Positions 11,207-22,662 of a stretch of DNA of 64,000 nucleotides are shown piece after piece (within the stretch, counting starts at the first letter, position 1; each line of letters begins with the position of its first letter). Made by a program: the position numbers and the translations under genes. Source of the stretch: Rhyzopertha dominica (Eukaryota > Arthropoda > Insecta > Coleoptera > Bostrichidae); contig QCXZ01000064.1 in the NCBI GenBank assembly GCA_025024175.1, positions 45,653,325 through 45,717,324 on the forward strand. The letters run 5' to 3'. The notes below the pieces were generated by a model. That model was not told the DNA's origin and searched no databases. It worked only from the letters and a program-made list of their open reading frames with translations.

Positions 11207-13508
11207 ATAGGTACCTTCTTGGTGTTTTATTGTTTTGATGATCTTTTTTTTCAATTCGCAGTTCGCGTTATAGCCTTTAATGATCTGCAAGTTTAATGCA
11301 AATTACGTTTTCGCATGGTTATTTGATAGTGTTTCTGAGATTGTAGCAATTATTTTCAACGACTACTATTTTCGCGCTAATACTCGTATATCATGTTATT
11401 GAAAGAATGATTGTTAAATGACGTTTTTTATTATGGCGTCCGAAATAAAAAACAAAGTTGATGCTGATTACTCGCAGCCGAATGCAGACAGCTGTAATTG
11501 AAACAGCCCGAATAATACATAACATGCGAACAACGAGCCTTGTTTACTACTATAACAATACCTTCTGTAGAGGATGCTCTAGAAAACAGCCGTCGAACAA
11601 TTATGTACAGCACAATCAACTGTGTTGCATAACAATTATTATGTAAGTCTTGAAGTATGCTTGTTTACATTACAGATAAGCAACCCTTATCAAGAGCGTG
11701 AACACGGACACATCGCAAGTTTAAAGATTTATTGGCTAGTGAGTATCTGCTTGCTGTTTGAAGGTGACAGGCAAACGGATATTGTTTTTACTATGCACAG
11801 GACATTAAACATTAAATTCTTTTATTACCTGCCTTATAGCAAAAGCCGGCGTGAGGGCGTGGCGAAGGAGGCATTTGCCACGAGTGTAAAATCTTTTTTT
11901 TAATTAAAAATAATGAATTGCTTGACTACAAGCTCTATATTTCGGAGTGACATATGGGTGGCGACAAATACTTAACGCTACCAAAGATTTTATCTACGCC
12001 ATTACGGCATTAATTGTATCTAGGTATTTCAAAGTAAATAACATTTTGGGGGTAATTTTTTTCCATCATTTTATTCGTGATCGTGAAAAAAACCGTTAAT
12101 TCGAAACAAAACCAATACATATCTATCAAGAAAAACATTATTAAAAAAGTATTTTTTTAAGGGCGCATTTTGAAAGTTCGGCACGGGCGCTAGAATTCTA
12201 GTTCCGGTTCTGCTTATAGCCAATATAATTTGCACGGGATAGCATCGGCAGAATACTTCATACAACACCACAGACTGATGGACCAATTGCGAATATTACA
12301 TCCACATCCAACAGATGGGAAGTATTGTACCGCGAAAAAAATTTTTAAAAATTTTTATTTGCTCAATCGCTTTAAAAAGACCGAAAACGCAAAAAAACAA
12401 AATTTTAGCAAAAACAAATTTCTTGTCTGTGTGTCTGTGGTATTGTTTATGGACACGATAACTTTCGAAAGACTTAATATATGAACTTGAATTTTGGTAC
12501 ACGTATAAATCTCAACTACCCAAAGCGACCTATTGTTTGTGGGGTAAGTAGGGTATCGGAAAGGGGGCGAAATTGGGGGGTAACTACCCTTTTTGCAAAT
12601 TTTTATTTTTTTTTTATATTTTTTTTCGTTTTAGTATGTCATTAGTAGTATAACTGCGAGTATTATTAGTTCTTATAAATTTTCGGTGCAGCAAAACGTT
12701 TTTCTTAAATATCTCCGAATATATTTAATATATTCAAAAAATGAAAATGCCATCAGATAGGAAATAAAATTTCCCACAAAAAGTGTTGTAGAAAATTTAT
12801 CCAAAATTTTGACATTTTCGAAATATTTCCAAAAAACCTATTTTGGACCCTGCTCGTACGATTTTTTTCTAAATTTTGGTATTATATAGAAAATCAAATT
12901 TCTGATCAGAAAGCGCTCTTGTAATTTTTTGTTAAGTTAATAATTTTCGAGTTATTTGGAAAAAAAAACATTTTTAAAATGTATATATTTTTGCTAATGT
13001 CACGAGGACTGTTTGTCTTAGAAAAAATGTGTAGAGAGAAAAAATGCTCAAAACCTGATTACTAATCGTATAGTATAAAAAATAAAAACGTAAATGTCAT
13101 TTTGACAATTGGATGTGGAAGTATTGATTCAATTTGCAGCGGTTTTTTTAAAAAAACCGCTTACCACAAGAAAACATCGACTACTTCATCGGTCTATACG
13201 CCAGGGAGTCAGAGTGATGCGGTAATCGCGGTGGAGCAAAACATGTTACTTCTTTGTGTTAACAAAACTTTAATCCTTTGGAGTGATACAAATACCAAAA
13301 CAAAAAAATATCAAGATAAAAACAAAAAAAAGAACTGTTGCTTTAGTTTTAAATCCAAGTATATTATTACATCTCACTATTCACCTATCTCCTTTAGCGT
13401 AGTCAAAATGAGCTGTATACTATGAAATCTCAATAGATCTTAACTGCACTGACGAGCTTTCATAAAAGCTCAACAGTTCCATCTGGATTTGTTCTTGTGT
13501 ACTTCATC
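11207..13508. other. PPP2R5 intron 1, no gene seen
   Basis: AT-rich DNA with long T and A runs around 12,590-12,640 and 12,950-12,990. The stretch from about 12,350 to 13,100 has the look of an old interspersed non-coding repeat, but I see no second copy in the window. Two antiparallel ORFs at 11,431-11,646 and one at 13,102-13,425 show no recognisable domain. Confidence 0.5.
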
Positions 13509-14367
13509 CAGTGGCGGCTCCTCAGGGTAGGCAAGGTAGGCACCGCCTACCTTGTAATTTCAATCAACAATGTCATAAAAAGTAAATAATAATTAGCTAG
13601 AAATTTCTTTTTTTTAATGCAATTTGTCTTTATAGCAGTGTTTATTTAATATTTCATCTCAAGTTTACCCATACCGCTCAAAAATTACGAACCGCATTAT
13701 TACGGCGAACGGATAAATTGGAAATAGCCGACACAACTTGACCGCCTGAAATTCATTTGTATTTGTATTCAGTTCCGTCACAAACTGCACCGTTATCGAC
13801 CGCAGTTAAGGGTTAACGTAGTAAAATCTTCCCGCTAACAGATGCGTCTCAGGCGGAATGATCGGTCGCCTACGACAAACTTTGTATGGACTCGGGCTAT
13901 TCGCATTGCGCTTACGCATTTCATTCACTCCCACAAAAATGGCGCTCTTGTAGAAAGAGGGCGATAGAGGTTTCAAATGACACCGGTAGATGGCAGCAAC
14001 TTACAAGTGTAAAATTTTTACATTTTTTATCGTCTTATTCAAAATGAAACGCATAATAATGATCATGCAATAGGAGGACGTGACATAGGAATATGTTATA
14101 TAAACTTTCAATATGCTCTGGACAGTTAGAACATAGATAAGGTTAGGTGCTCCATTTTTTTAAAATTAAGTACTGTTAATTCATAATTAATGAATTTAAT
14201 TCATTGAGAGATATTAAATAGTGCTGAATACGAATAAAAATAAATGATTAGCATGACCATTAAAATATACATATTCCAAGATCGAAGACAATAATAATAA
14301 CTGCCTATACTCTATACGAGTATAGGGTGTCCCCTTCCCCTTCTTGAAAGGCCACGAGCCGCCACTG
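13509..14367. mobile_element. hAT-type non-autonomous element with 8-bp target duplication
   Basis: The ends are CAGTGGCGGCTC at 13,509 and GAGCCGCCACTG ending at 14,367. Both sides are flanked by ACTTCATC (13,501-13,508 and 14,368-14,375). An 8-bp duplication with a CAGTGGCGGCTC-like terminus is the signature of hAT transposons. The 859-bp body has no transposase; part of it is copy B of the TIR family, nested inside. Confidence 0.9.
13937..14180 (+). repeat. TIR repeat family, copy B (partial, nested in hAT element)
   Basis: It shares with copies A and C the GAAAGAGGGCGAT, GTAGATGGCAGCAACTTAC, TAGGAGGACGTGACATAGGA and ATAAGGTTAGGTGCTCC blocks in the same order. It is cut short at both ends relative to copy C, so it was either carried into the hAT element as filler or inserted and later trimmed. 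Confidence 0.8.
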
Positions 14368-14456
14368 ACTTCATCTCACCAAATTCCGAGACTTGCTTAA
14401 TAAAAACTAAAGAAAACTGAAGACAAAGGATTTATTATACTAGGTTACTGGGTGTT

Positions 14457-14860
14457 CTATATGGTCACCTCCAACCCAAAGCACACAGAGCGCGCATACA
14501 ACCATGTGAAACTGTCGGAAAAATCCTTTTGTGAGACCTTCTTCAAATCGCGCGTCACCGTGTTTTGAATATCAGTTATATCGTAGTTGCGGTGCCAAAT
14601 CGGGAGAGTACGGCGAATGTTTTTTTTTTTAAACTGCACAACAGTTCCTATCCTGTGGGCGGGCGCATTATCGTGCAGCAAGAAGAAAAGTCCCTCTCTT
14701 TCCATCGTTCCGGATGGACTCGCTAAATTTTCTTACACAACCGATCCACGACACCCAAATAGTACAGAGAATTCACTGGGGATAATACCGCCACAGTCAA
14801 AAAAGCCATCAGCATTGTCTTTGTTTTTAATAATTGAATCTAATGATTTCCAACGATTTC
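14457..14860 (-). pseudogene. Mariner transposase remnant
   Basis: The minus strand reads GFFDCGGIIPSEF and then, after a gap, LFFLLHDNAPAHR. These match the mariner transposase blocks around the second catalytic Asp and the HDNAPAH segment. The segment carrying the third Asp (normally YSPDLAPCDF) is replaced by a short unrelated stretch, LPIWHRNYD. The tail then resumes with a degraded YARSVCFGLEV in place of the usual C-terminus. Frames shift and an internal deletion removes the active site, so it is inactive. I see no mariner terminal repeats next to it. Confidence 0.8.
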
Positions 14861-15129
14861 TAAGGATTTCCAGGAATTTATATACCAAAAAGGATTTCTA
14901 GTGTACACTACTCATATTCTGCGGTTTACTCCTCGTTGCAAATATACAAGAGAATCCTCTTCTTTAATTATAAATAAGTATAGTTTCTCCAAACGTTTCC
15001 AATCAACACATAATCGCTTGTTTTTTTCATTTTCAAACTCATTACGGATCTGGTCATATTGCTACAACGCGCGACGTGGACAAGCCAAACGCCTGCGAAT
15101 TAGGCAACTAGACCAGTATAAACTGACAG

Positions 15130-15420
15130 CTAACGTAGCGTGACCTTCGAGCACATTCTAGGTTATCGTCCTAGAGCACATTCGATTGGTCAAACGTTCT
15201 CGTAGACGCTTCGACAGTGTTCGTCGATTGGTATAAAAGGGTGAGAAGTCTGATTTGAAAAGCATTGGGGCAACCGAACCAGGTCTTTTTAGTGGTAGTG
15301 AGTGTAGTAGTGTTCTAAATAGTGGTTTATTGAATTAGTAGTGTTACAATAGTAGTATTTTTTTAACTAGTATTTAGATTTAATAAGACGTAATACGAGT
15401 AATATTATGAATGTTATTTG
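15130..15420 (+). promoter_or_regulatory. TATA-containing promoter-like block, possible solo LTR
   Basis: Two CGATTGGT-type CCAAT motifs (15,183 and 15,224) precede GGTATAAAAGGGTGAG at 15,230. A GAAGTCTGATTTGAAAAGC start-like region follows. This spacing looks like an RNA polymerase II core promoter. No ORF follows, so an isolated LTR of an unseen retroelement is my best guess; I could not find a pair of LTR ends or a target duplication. Confidence 0.3.
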
Positions 15421-16864
15421 TGCTAATACCACTTAAGACCATCATTCTCTCACATGCTTAGATGTGGGTTTTCTTATTAAGCACTTGATTTATTCGGTTG
15501 CAAATGTGATTATTGGAATGTTCTGATGATATGTTACATGTAAAGGTTCGAAAAAATTCGGATTTCTAACTTACTAATTCAATTCTTCGCTATTCGAAAC
15601 ATTACACTTCACTACAAGCACTCTAAACACTTGAGCCGCTTTATTCGCTTGCTTCACCACTATTCAAATTAAACCCCCTTGTGCGTTTTTGGTCACGCTT
15701 AACACGATCGTCGAATATGATCGAATGTTTCCAGAGTCATGAAAGAATGTATTAACATGAAGCTTCGAGAACATGACGTTCAGCAATCGCACAAATGCCG
15801 GTCGGACTGCCCATTTCGCAGGCGCAGCTTTCCCAGATAATAACAATATTCAATACTTCCAGTGTTTATGATTCTTTCCCGTTAACGGTGAAAAGGGTGA
15901 TTTTTTGTAGATGCCGCCAGCGAGGAAGATGTTTTGCATAAACTCTAGCAGCAGGATTTAACTACAATATGTCATTAACAAAACCATATCTACCCTTTAT
16001 CTATGTAAATTATATGTCAAAATATCAGGACCGTTACGTTAGAAAAAAGAGCTTTATATCGCATAGATTTAAGGAACATTTCAACTAATCAGCTGCAGGC
16101 GTATTAAAGATTGTTTTAAGTACATGAAGCAAGTTTAACGTCTGTGAACGCCGGTGTATACAAACTGTAAAATTAAAAAAAGGTCGCGATAATATATTGT
16201 TGTTATTATGTTATATGCAGTGTTTGTTACTGCGTTTAGAAATAACAGCGGATATTCTTACTATTAGTTACAGTTTCTGTTTTGTCATATAAAAATTTCA
16301 TTTTATTAGATTAAATCAGTACATAAAGCTGTAACATGGTCATCCCACATACACTTTTTACACTTTATATTAAATGAAATATGAAACACAAAACCGATTC
16401 CTGTGTACTAAGAATTGTTTACGAAAGCACTGTTGACGAAATGAGTCGATGTTTAACCCTCAGTCTTTACTTCATGTTTTTGTTCATTCCTGGTAACAAA
16501 GTTCCTAATCTCTCACGTTGAGTACTAGAGAAAACAGTTAACGTCTGCAATAATTAGTTCAATACGAAACCTGATAAGACATATAAGTGATGGGTGGATA
16601 GACACGCCCAGGCCATGTGACATGCACTTTATTGCTGTGTCATTGCTGCACAAAACAAATTAAAATCGTAGTAACACAAAGCTCGTATCAATAGACCACG
16701 TNAAAAAAATCTGATTCGTTTTTGTTTAGCCGAGCTGACGTACGAAAATAACAAAGTAACGTCCGTACGTCTCACAGAGTATTTGCACGTACAAACCGGC
16801 CAAAATCATTTGTTGGTCGAATTGTTCTTTGAATGATATAACCTTTTAATACGTTAGGTTTAAA
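15421..16864. other. PPP2R5 intron 1, no gene seen
   Basis: Unremarkable AT-rich sequence with one N at 16,702. A short minus ORF at 15,664-15,846 shows no domain. Confidence 0.55.
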
Positions 16865-16877
16865 AGACATTTTATCT

Positions 16878-17490
16878 TAAAATGCATGTCTATGCTGTGC
16901 TGTCTACACGTCAACCAACTGCAGATAGTACTATTTCGCTGTCATTACAGCTCTTCAGTGCAGTTTAGGTCTAGTGTAGACAACACGGCATATAACTGGT
17001 TTTGCTTATATACTAAAGCAATGGTATGATGAAAGTATGAATTTAGGATGGCAATGCCATCTGTCAGCATTACACTGACATGATGACAAAGCCACCTAGC
17101 TGCCATAACGGGTACTACTTCCTAAAGGAAGTGACCTGTAGTCTGACAAATTGGCATGCAACTGCATACTTCAATTTGACAGCAGGCCCCCACGGCACTT
17201 TTTGCTAGCGGGCAAGAACCGACATACATTAAAATGCATGTCTATCTGCAGTTGGTTGACGTGTAGACAGCACAGCATAGACATGCATTTTAATGTATGT
17301 TGGTTCTTGCCGTCAGCAAAAAGTGCCGTGGGGGCCTGCTGTCAAATTGAAGTATGCAGTTGCATGCCAATTTGTCAGACTACAGGTCACTTCCTTTAGG
17401 AAGTAGTACCCGTTATGGCAGCTAGGTGGCTTTGTCATCATGTCAGTGTAATGCTGACAGATGGCATTGCCATCCTAAATTCATACTTTC
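16878..17490. repeat. Near-perfect palindrome block flanked by 13-bp direct repeats
   Basis: The core palindrome spans 17,031-17,490. Arms of about 210 bp start GAAAGTATGAATTTAGG and end with its complement, with only a handful of mismatches. The loop of about 33 bp contains GTTGGTTGACGTGTAGACAG. The central part recurs once more, inverted, at 16,879-16,929. AGACATTTTATCT lies immediately outside on both sides (16,865-16,877 and 17,491-17,503), which could be a target duplication for the 613-bp block. No coding content. Confidence 0.85.
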
Positions 17491-17503
17491 AGACATTTTA
17501 TCT

Positions 17504-19559
17504 GTTCAAATACAAAAAGGGTATAAAAATATACAGGGTGTTAAATTTAGAAGCCGCGCCATTGGAATATCGAAAACGGTAAGACTCAAAACCTGATTAA
17601 ATAAGCATAGTTATGTAGCTTAATGGCTTATTTAATATGCAAGTAAAAACGAATAGATTACGAATCGTTCAGCATTTGTTATAAAAACGAAAAAACTTTT
17701 TATTTGCTATAACTTTTTAGTCTATTTGTATGGAAATATTGAACAAACATGATGTTAATATTTGTTAATATTTTATTGAATATTTCAAGTAATGCAGTTT
17801 TTTCTATAAACTGTTTTTAAGACATTGACACACACTTTTGTTTTTATTTTTTGTATGATCGCCATATTGCGTTTTTACATATCCAAATTCCCTTTATTTT
17901 TAAGCACGATAAAATGTTATGACAAAAATGTTCAGAAATGAACATTTTCCAGTAACGCAAAATTTTAAAGCTTACATTCTTGAGATTGTTGTACATTATT
18001 ATTTTATAATTATCACTATTGTATCTAGTAGGCAAATCAAAATAAAGGATATGAAATAATTACCTACTTAAAAACAACATTTATATGCAAAACTTAAAAC
18101 GATAAAACCAGCCAGACTGACACCATAAAAATATTGTAAATTGCTTTGTTACGATCAAAACAAATACATCTATAATTTTTGGACGTAGTGTTGCAATCTG
18201 CATTAAAAGAAACGCAAAAATTAACAAATTTTCTATTGAAACAACATAAAACACTATTCAGAAAAATATGATTATTTGTAAAAGTCCCTAAATCCGCTGT
18301 CCGCGAGTTGCCATTTTGTCAGCTTAAAAAAAACGAATACCGCTAAATCTAGCGTAAAATTGGCAGTTTAGGGACCCATCCGTTCATTTCGATGGCTACC
18401 AAGTGCGCCAAAAGAAGTATTAACTTAGAACTGTTCCTGAACTTTGTATTAACCGTGTACTTATTGTAGAAATCGGTAAATGTATGTACTCCCAAAAATA
18501 CAAATTCGCAAATATTCGCAACTAACGCATTTTAAGTTTGAAACTACGATCTTTTTTCTGTTTTGTAATACAAAGTGTTATTGTCCAATAGAGATCAGAA
18601 GTATAACAAAAAATGTAATTTACAAACCTGTCACAAAACGTTACCGAAAATTTTGTGACTCAAAAAAATTCCATTTCTGTATGAAAAGAGATAAACTGAC
18701 AATAAAGATTATTAAATTATGTAATCAAATCTGCGGCAGAGCAATCCATTTTCCGAAATTTAGCAGTTCATTACACATTCACTAATTAACTTGGTGAAGT
18801 GTATGTTGACACGAAACGATAACAACAAATAAACTTACCGCGCGCAACTGTCAACTTCTGACAAGTTGCACCGCCACCTACTACCAAAAACATACAAAAT
18901 ATTCACGGCCCTCTTCTATGTATTTATTATTGTTCCAGAATTAACAAGTTTTATTTTTGTATTTGACATTTTTAGTTACTGACTTATGACCAGTTTTTCA
19001 ATACGAATACTCCTTTGTAGCGTCTGTAATATATGAAACCCCGTTTTACTTTTTATTATACTCAGTCCTGTACCTAGACCATTTAAATGCATTATATTTT
19101 TATGTTTCACTCCATACACTCCATAGTGTAAATACGACTGTGTTTCTTCAAGTCAAAAAGTGAATTTTAAAACCAAAAGAAGAATACTTCAAACTCGAAG
19201 ACGCCAATTTGATATATTCTTAAAATACGTTTCCCAATTACATTCATACTTCAAATATGTATGTAAGACATTCCTTTCAATTGAACAAACAATTGTAGTA
19301 GTATTTAAACGTTACTTCAAACTTCCCTTTTGAAAATATCTGACACCAAAAGTAAAATTAAAATAAAATTATGGCTTTTAATTTCCTGCCGCATTGTAAA
19401 TAGTTGGCGCTACTGTTTCTGTTACATATACAGATCTTTAATTTCTATTTCGTGTGTTCTACATATCTTAAAAATATTGGCGCACTTTCTGTTATACTAA
19501 TATTACTACTACTAACTTCAGTAATATCTCTACCATTTTTCATGCTATAAATATAGTTT
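17504..19559. other. PPP2R5 intron 1; one orphan element end, no gene seen
   Basis: TATACAGGGTGTTAAATTT at 17,530 looks like one end of a TA-flanked CAGGGTG element, but I find no matching right end. The rest is AT-rich with short ORFs at 17,844-18,035 and 18,480-18,785 that show no domain. Confidence 0.5.
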
Positions 19560-21018
19560 TTTAACATGAGGCTCCAAATCTGACCGGTAGGTGGTGGCAG
19601 ATTAATGGTGTACGATATATACATTGCATCTTATGGGAAAGTTGGCTTAATCATTCATTATTGGTTAATTTAAAACGATCTGGATTCTATTGTCGTATTG
19701 AAAATGTTGTAAAGTTAATGTTGTTAAAAAAAAACAGACCAAAGAAAAAGCAGCTCTGCTTTCCATAGGTAAGAATATAAATACTAGTTTTCTATTATGT
19801 GATTCATTTCTTTTTTGCCATCGTAAGTAAGAAAAGTAAAAAAAGTAAGAAAATATAATGATTCTGCGACAGGAGGACGTGCTATAGGAATACCTAATAT
19901 AAGCTCTTAATACACATATAATCTGAGCAAGTTAAACATGGATAGGTTATGTGCTCTATTCTTTGCATTGATGTACTGTTACAAATTTTCATTCAAGTTT
20001 TAACTGTTTTTGGAATTATAACAGTTTGAGTTTTGCTAAATTCGATTAGACGAAATTTATCGCCGCTTATAACAGTCAAATAGATAAATCTGTGGTAGTA
20101 CATAAGTTTCTTAATTACTATATTACGAAAATTATTATTATATGGCAATTTTATACTTATAGCATGAAATTGAATGGCTGATATTAGCAGTTTTATATTT
20201 TGGAACGAAAATAAAACCTAACTTTTACAAATACTTGCTTTTAAGAAGTAAACAAAAAAATGTGTCACACTATCGTTTAGCTTGTTCAAGTCCCTAGATT
20301 TAGAAAGTACCACAAGGTTCGCCATTTTCACTCCAAAAACCGCGGGTACCCACTTTAAATATTAAGGAAAAGGGAAATTTTGATGTTAGAAAATTTATAA
20401 CAATAGAACATCATGTATGTGTTCATTTCCAACATGAACTTTAGGAGGAACATTCTCCCGTCCAACGACAAAGTTGTTGCGTTCTTCCTTCTTCAAGGTA
20501 TCTGAAACTAACGGTACAGAGTTTCACGGCGATATTTTTGTATGTTGAAATGTGTCAAGATGAAAATGTCATGTTGAAAAATACTACTCCATTGTCAATG
20601 CGGAACATCCTTAGTTAGTACATGCTCAATATCCTAGTCACGAGCATTAGAATACAAACACATAGCAATCAAAATTATTTGCCAACACATAAGCAGACAA
20701 ACACTACAGGAAGTCGATGATGGGCGTAAATATATCCCCAGTCTTCTGTCATAACTTCACTGCTGCCTTGTATTAATCAAAAGACGCCATTTTCACTCCG
20801 AAATGAGGCAATATCAATTGCGGCAGATACTCTATAAATCTAGAGACTTTACATCCACCTAAAGCCACTTTATCTTAAGATATGGTGGTTTTACATCCAC
20901 CCATCATATGACGCCACCTATTATCGGCAATCCGTAAGAACACAAATTCGCTCGCAAAAATGAGGACGCTACCGAATCAGTTGTTCGCTATTATTAATAG
21001 TGAAGTTATCCGTAAATA
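19560..21018 (+). repeat. TIR repeat family, copy D (old, diverged)
   Basis: Blocks appear in the same order as copy C: a GACCGGTAGGTGGTGGCAG version near 19,580, AGGAGGACGTGCTATAGGAATA at about 19,870, ATGGATAGGTTATGTGCTC, the TTTTGCTAAATTCGATTAG region, CGCCACCTATTATCGGCAATC near 20,914, and the end AGTGAAGTTATCCGTA near 21,015. It is much more diverged and longer than C. The left boundary is a guess. Confidence 0.6.
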
Positions 21019-22474
21019 TGTCCGATGACAAAAAACATCTTGTACGTAAGTGGCGAAATAAGCCTAATAATTTTAGTGTTGTTTGAGTTTTCTCTAGGTA
21101 ACTGGCAAAGAGCTTTGTGCATCAGAGTATGACATCTGACAATTCTCTAACATCTAAAGTTATAAAGTTTAATTATTTGGTTTCCTCTTCTTTATAAACA
21201 TTAACATTTTTCGTCACTATTTTATACTAAAAGGAAGGTCTATTTGCAGTACTGTAATATCAATATCATAATGACTAGGTTATATTGAAAAGCAACATCC
21301 TGTTTATCACTCCATTTGATACTGAATTTTACATTGAATTTATAAATTATAAACCATATAGCTACGCAGTCAATCCTACGCCATTTTGACTTATCTGCNA
21401 CTTTGTGCACAATATTCCGTTTGTAACGCTTAACAAAATTAAGAATACCTCCGGCTGTTTCGCCGTTTCATAGGTAAAAGAAAATACTATTTTGCTGCAT
21501 ACTGCCATAACAAAAAAAACGACAAATTAAAATACGGTTAACTTGATTTTTAATATAAAACAGTATAATAACTTTTACGTAGTTTTAGATACAGAATTCC
21601 CTTTCATGTTGTGTGAATGGTCATACTTATAGGTATGTAATTTTTATTACTCCAATGACAAACCTATAGAATGGCAAATGGATCTGTAACAGCGAAAGGA
21701 ATGCGGACAAAAGAGTCGATAACCCATAAAAGCAATAGCACTGTACATGAATTATTTTGATTTGAAAATCATTTTTTACAATCACAAAAAGCATTTAAAC
21801 CTGATTGTTACTTCTATTTTAATTTAGCAACAACGCGAAAGGCGTGTTTCGGTGAACGAACCTGATTGGTAAAGATCCTCGCACGTTTTGTTGTCATGGT
21901 AAAGCTCTTTGCAGGTTGACATAAGTAGTTAGTGCCGTACTGACGTCACATCTTGGTCAATTTTGCTTAAATGAACAAAAAAAGTATATTCGCGGAAAGA
22001 TGCTCCATAGCCATAGAGAACTGATAGCAAACGCTTGTAGGTAGGTAATGACACTCTAGTTTATTTGAGCAAATAAGATATTCATAAACGTATATAAAAC
22101 ACCGCACGCCGTTGGGTATCAAATCAGACATGTTTTATTACAACTGCATTTCCCTCATGACGCATGACGCCCTGTCGTTACAGGTCCGTTTGCCACACTG
22201 TAGAGTGTAGACTGTATCAATTGAAAGGCCGAAGCGGACTACAAACCTGATGTTTTCCCAAAGAATTCAACCTGTCGGTAAGGCTACACCGTCTACCGAC
22301 GGAGGGCCAAACAACTGGCCTGCGTATTCAAGACCAACAACCGAAACAACTGTTATCGTAGATACAAATTGTTAAAATACTTACTGTCAACTAGACCAGG
22401 AGCTTACGACTCGATTTCTCTTAGGGGTCTCCTTACAAATACGCCCTTAACTGTCAATAACTGTACAATATTAA
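21019..22474. other. PPP2R5 intron 1, no gene seen
   Basis: AT-rich with one N at 21,399; nothing recognisable. It ends with ATTAA (22,470-22,474), the left copy of the BEL target duplication. Confidence 0.55.
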
Positions 22475-22595
22475 TGTAATAAAAATACATGCCGACACCT
22501 CAAAGAGCGCCTACAGATCAAGGGTACCGACAATTGCTCTCGCACTTAGTCATAAAAATACTGCATCGGGGTGAAACCCATAAACGGCGTGCACA
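22475..22595 (-). repeat. BEL 3' LTR, shortened (121 bp)
   Basis: On the minus strand it starts TGTGCACGCCG at 22,595 and ends TTTTTATTACA at 22,475. It matches 28,519-28,639 with one difference (G in GGGTGAAACCC against A). It lacks the remaining 280 bp of the 5' LTR but still ends TTACA and abuts the target duplication. That fits an internal deletion between two TTACA copies. Confidence 0.85.
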
Positions 22596-22662
22596 TACTC
22601 CCCGCCTTGGCACGCGTGCCAAAAATCTTTAAACATACACTTCACGACGTCTTTGAAATGCA

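Noticed and set aside
13102..13425. 107-codon plus ORF
   Set aside because: Starts in AT-rich non-coding repeat-like DNA, long Lys runs, no domain and no splice context.
17532..18480. A complete CAGGGTG element starting at 17,534
   Set aside because: No matching right end with CACCCTG plus TA was found, so only one orphan end can be claimed.
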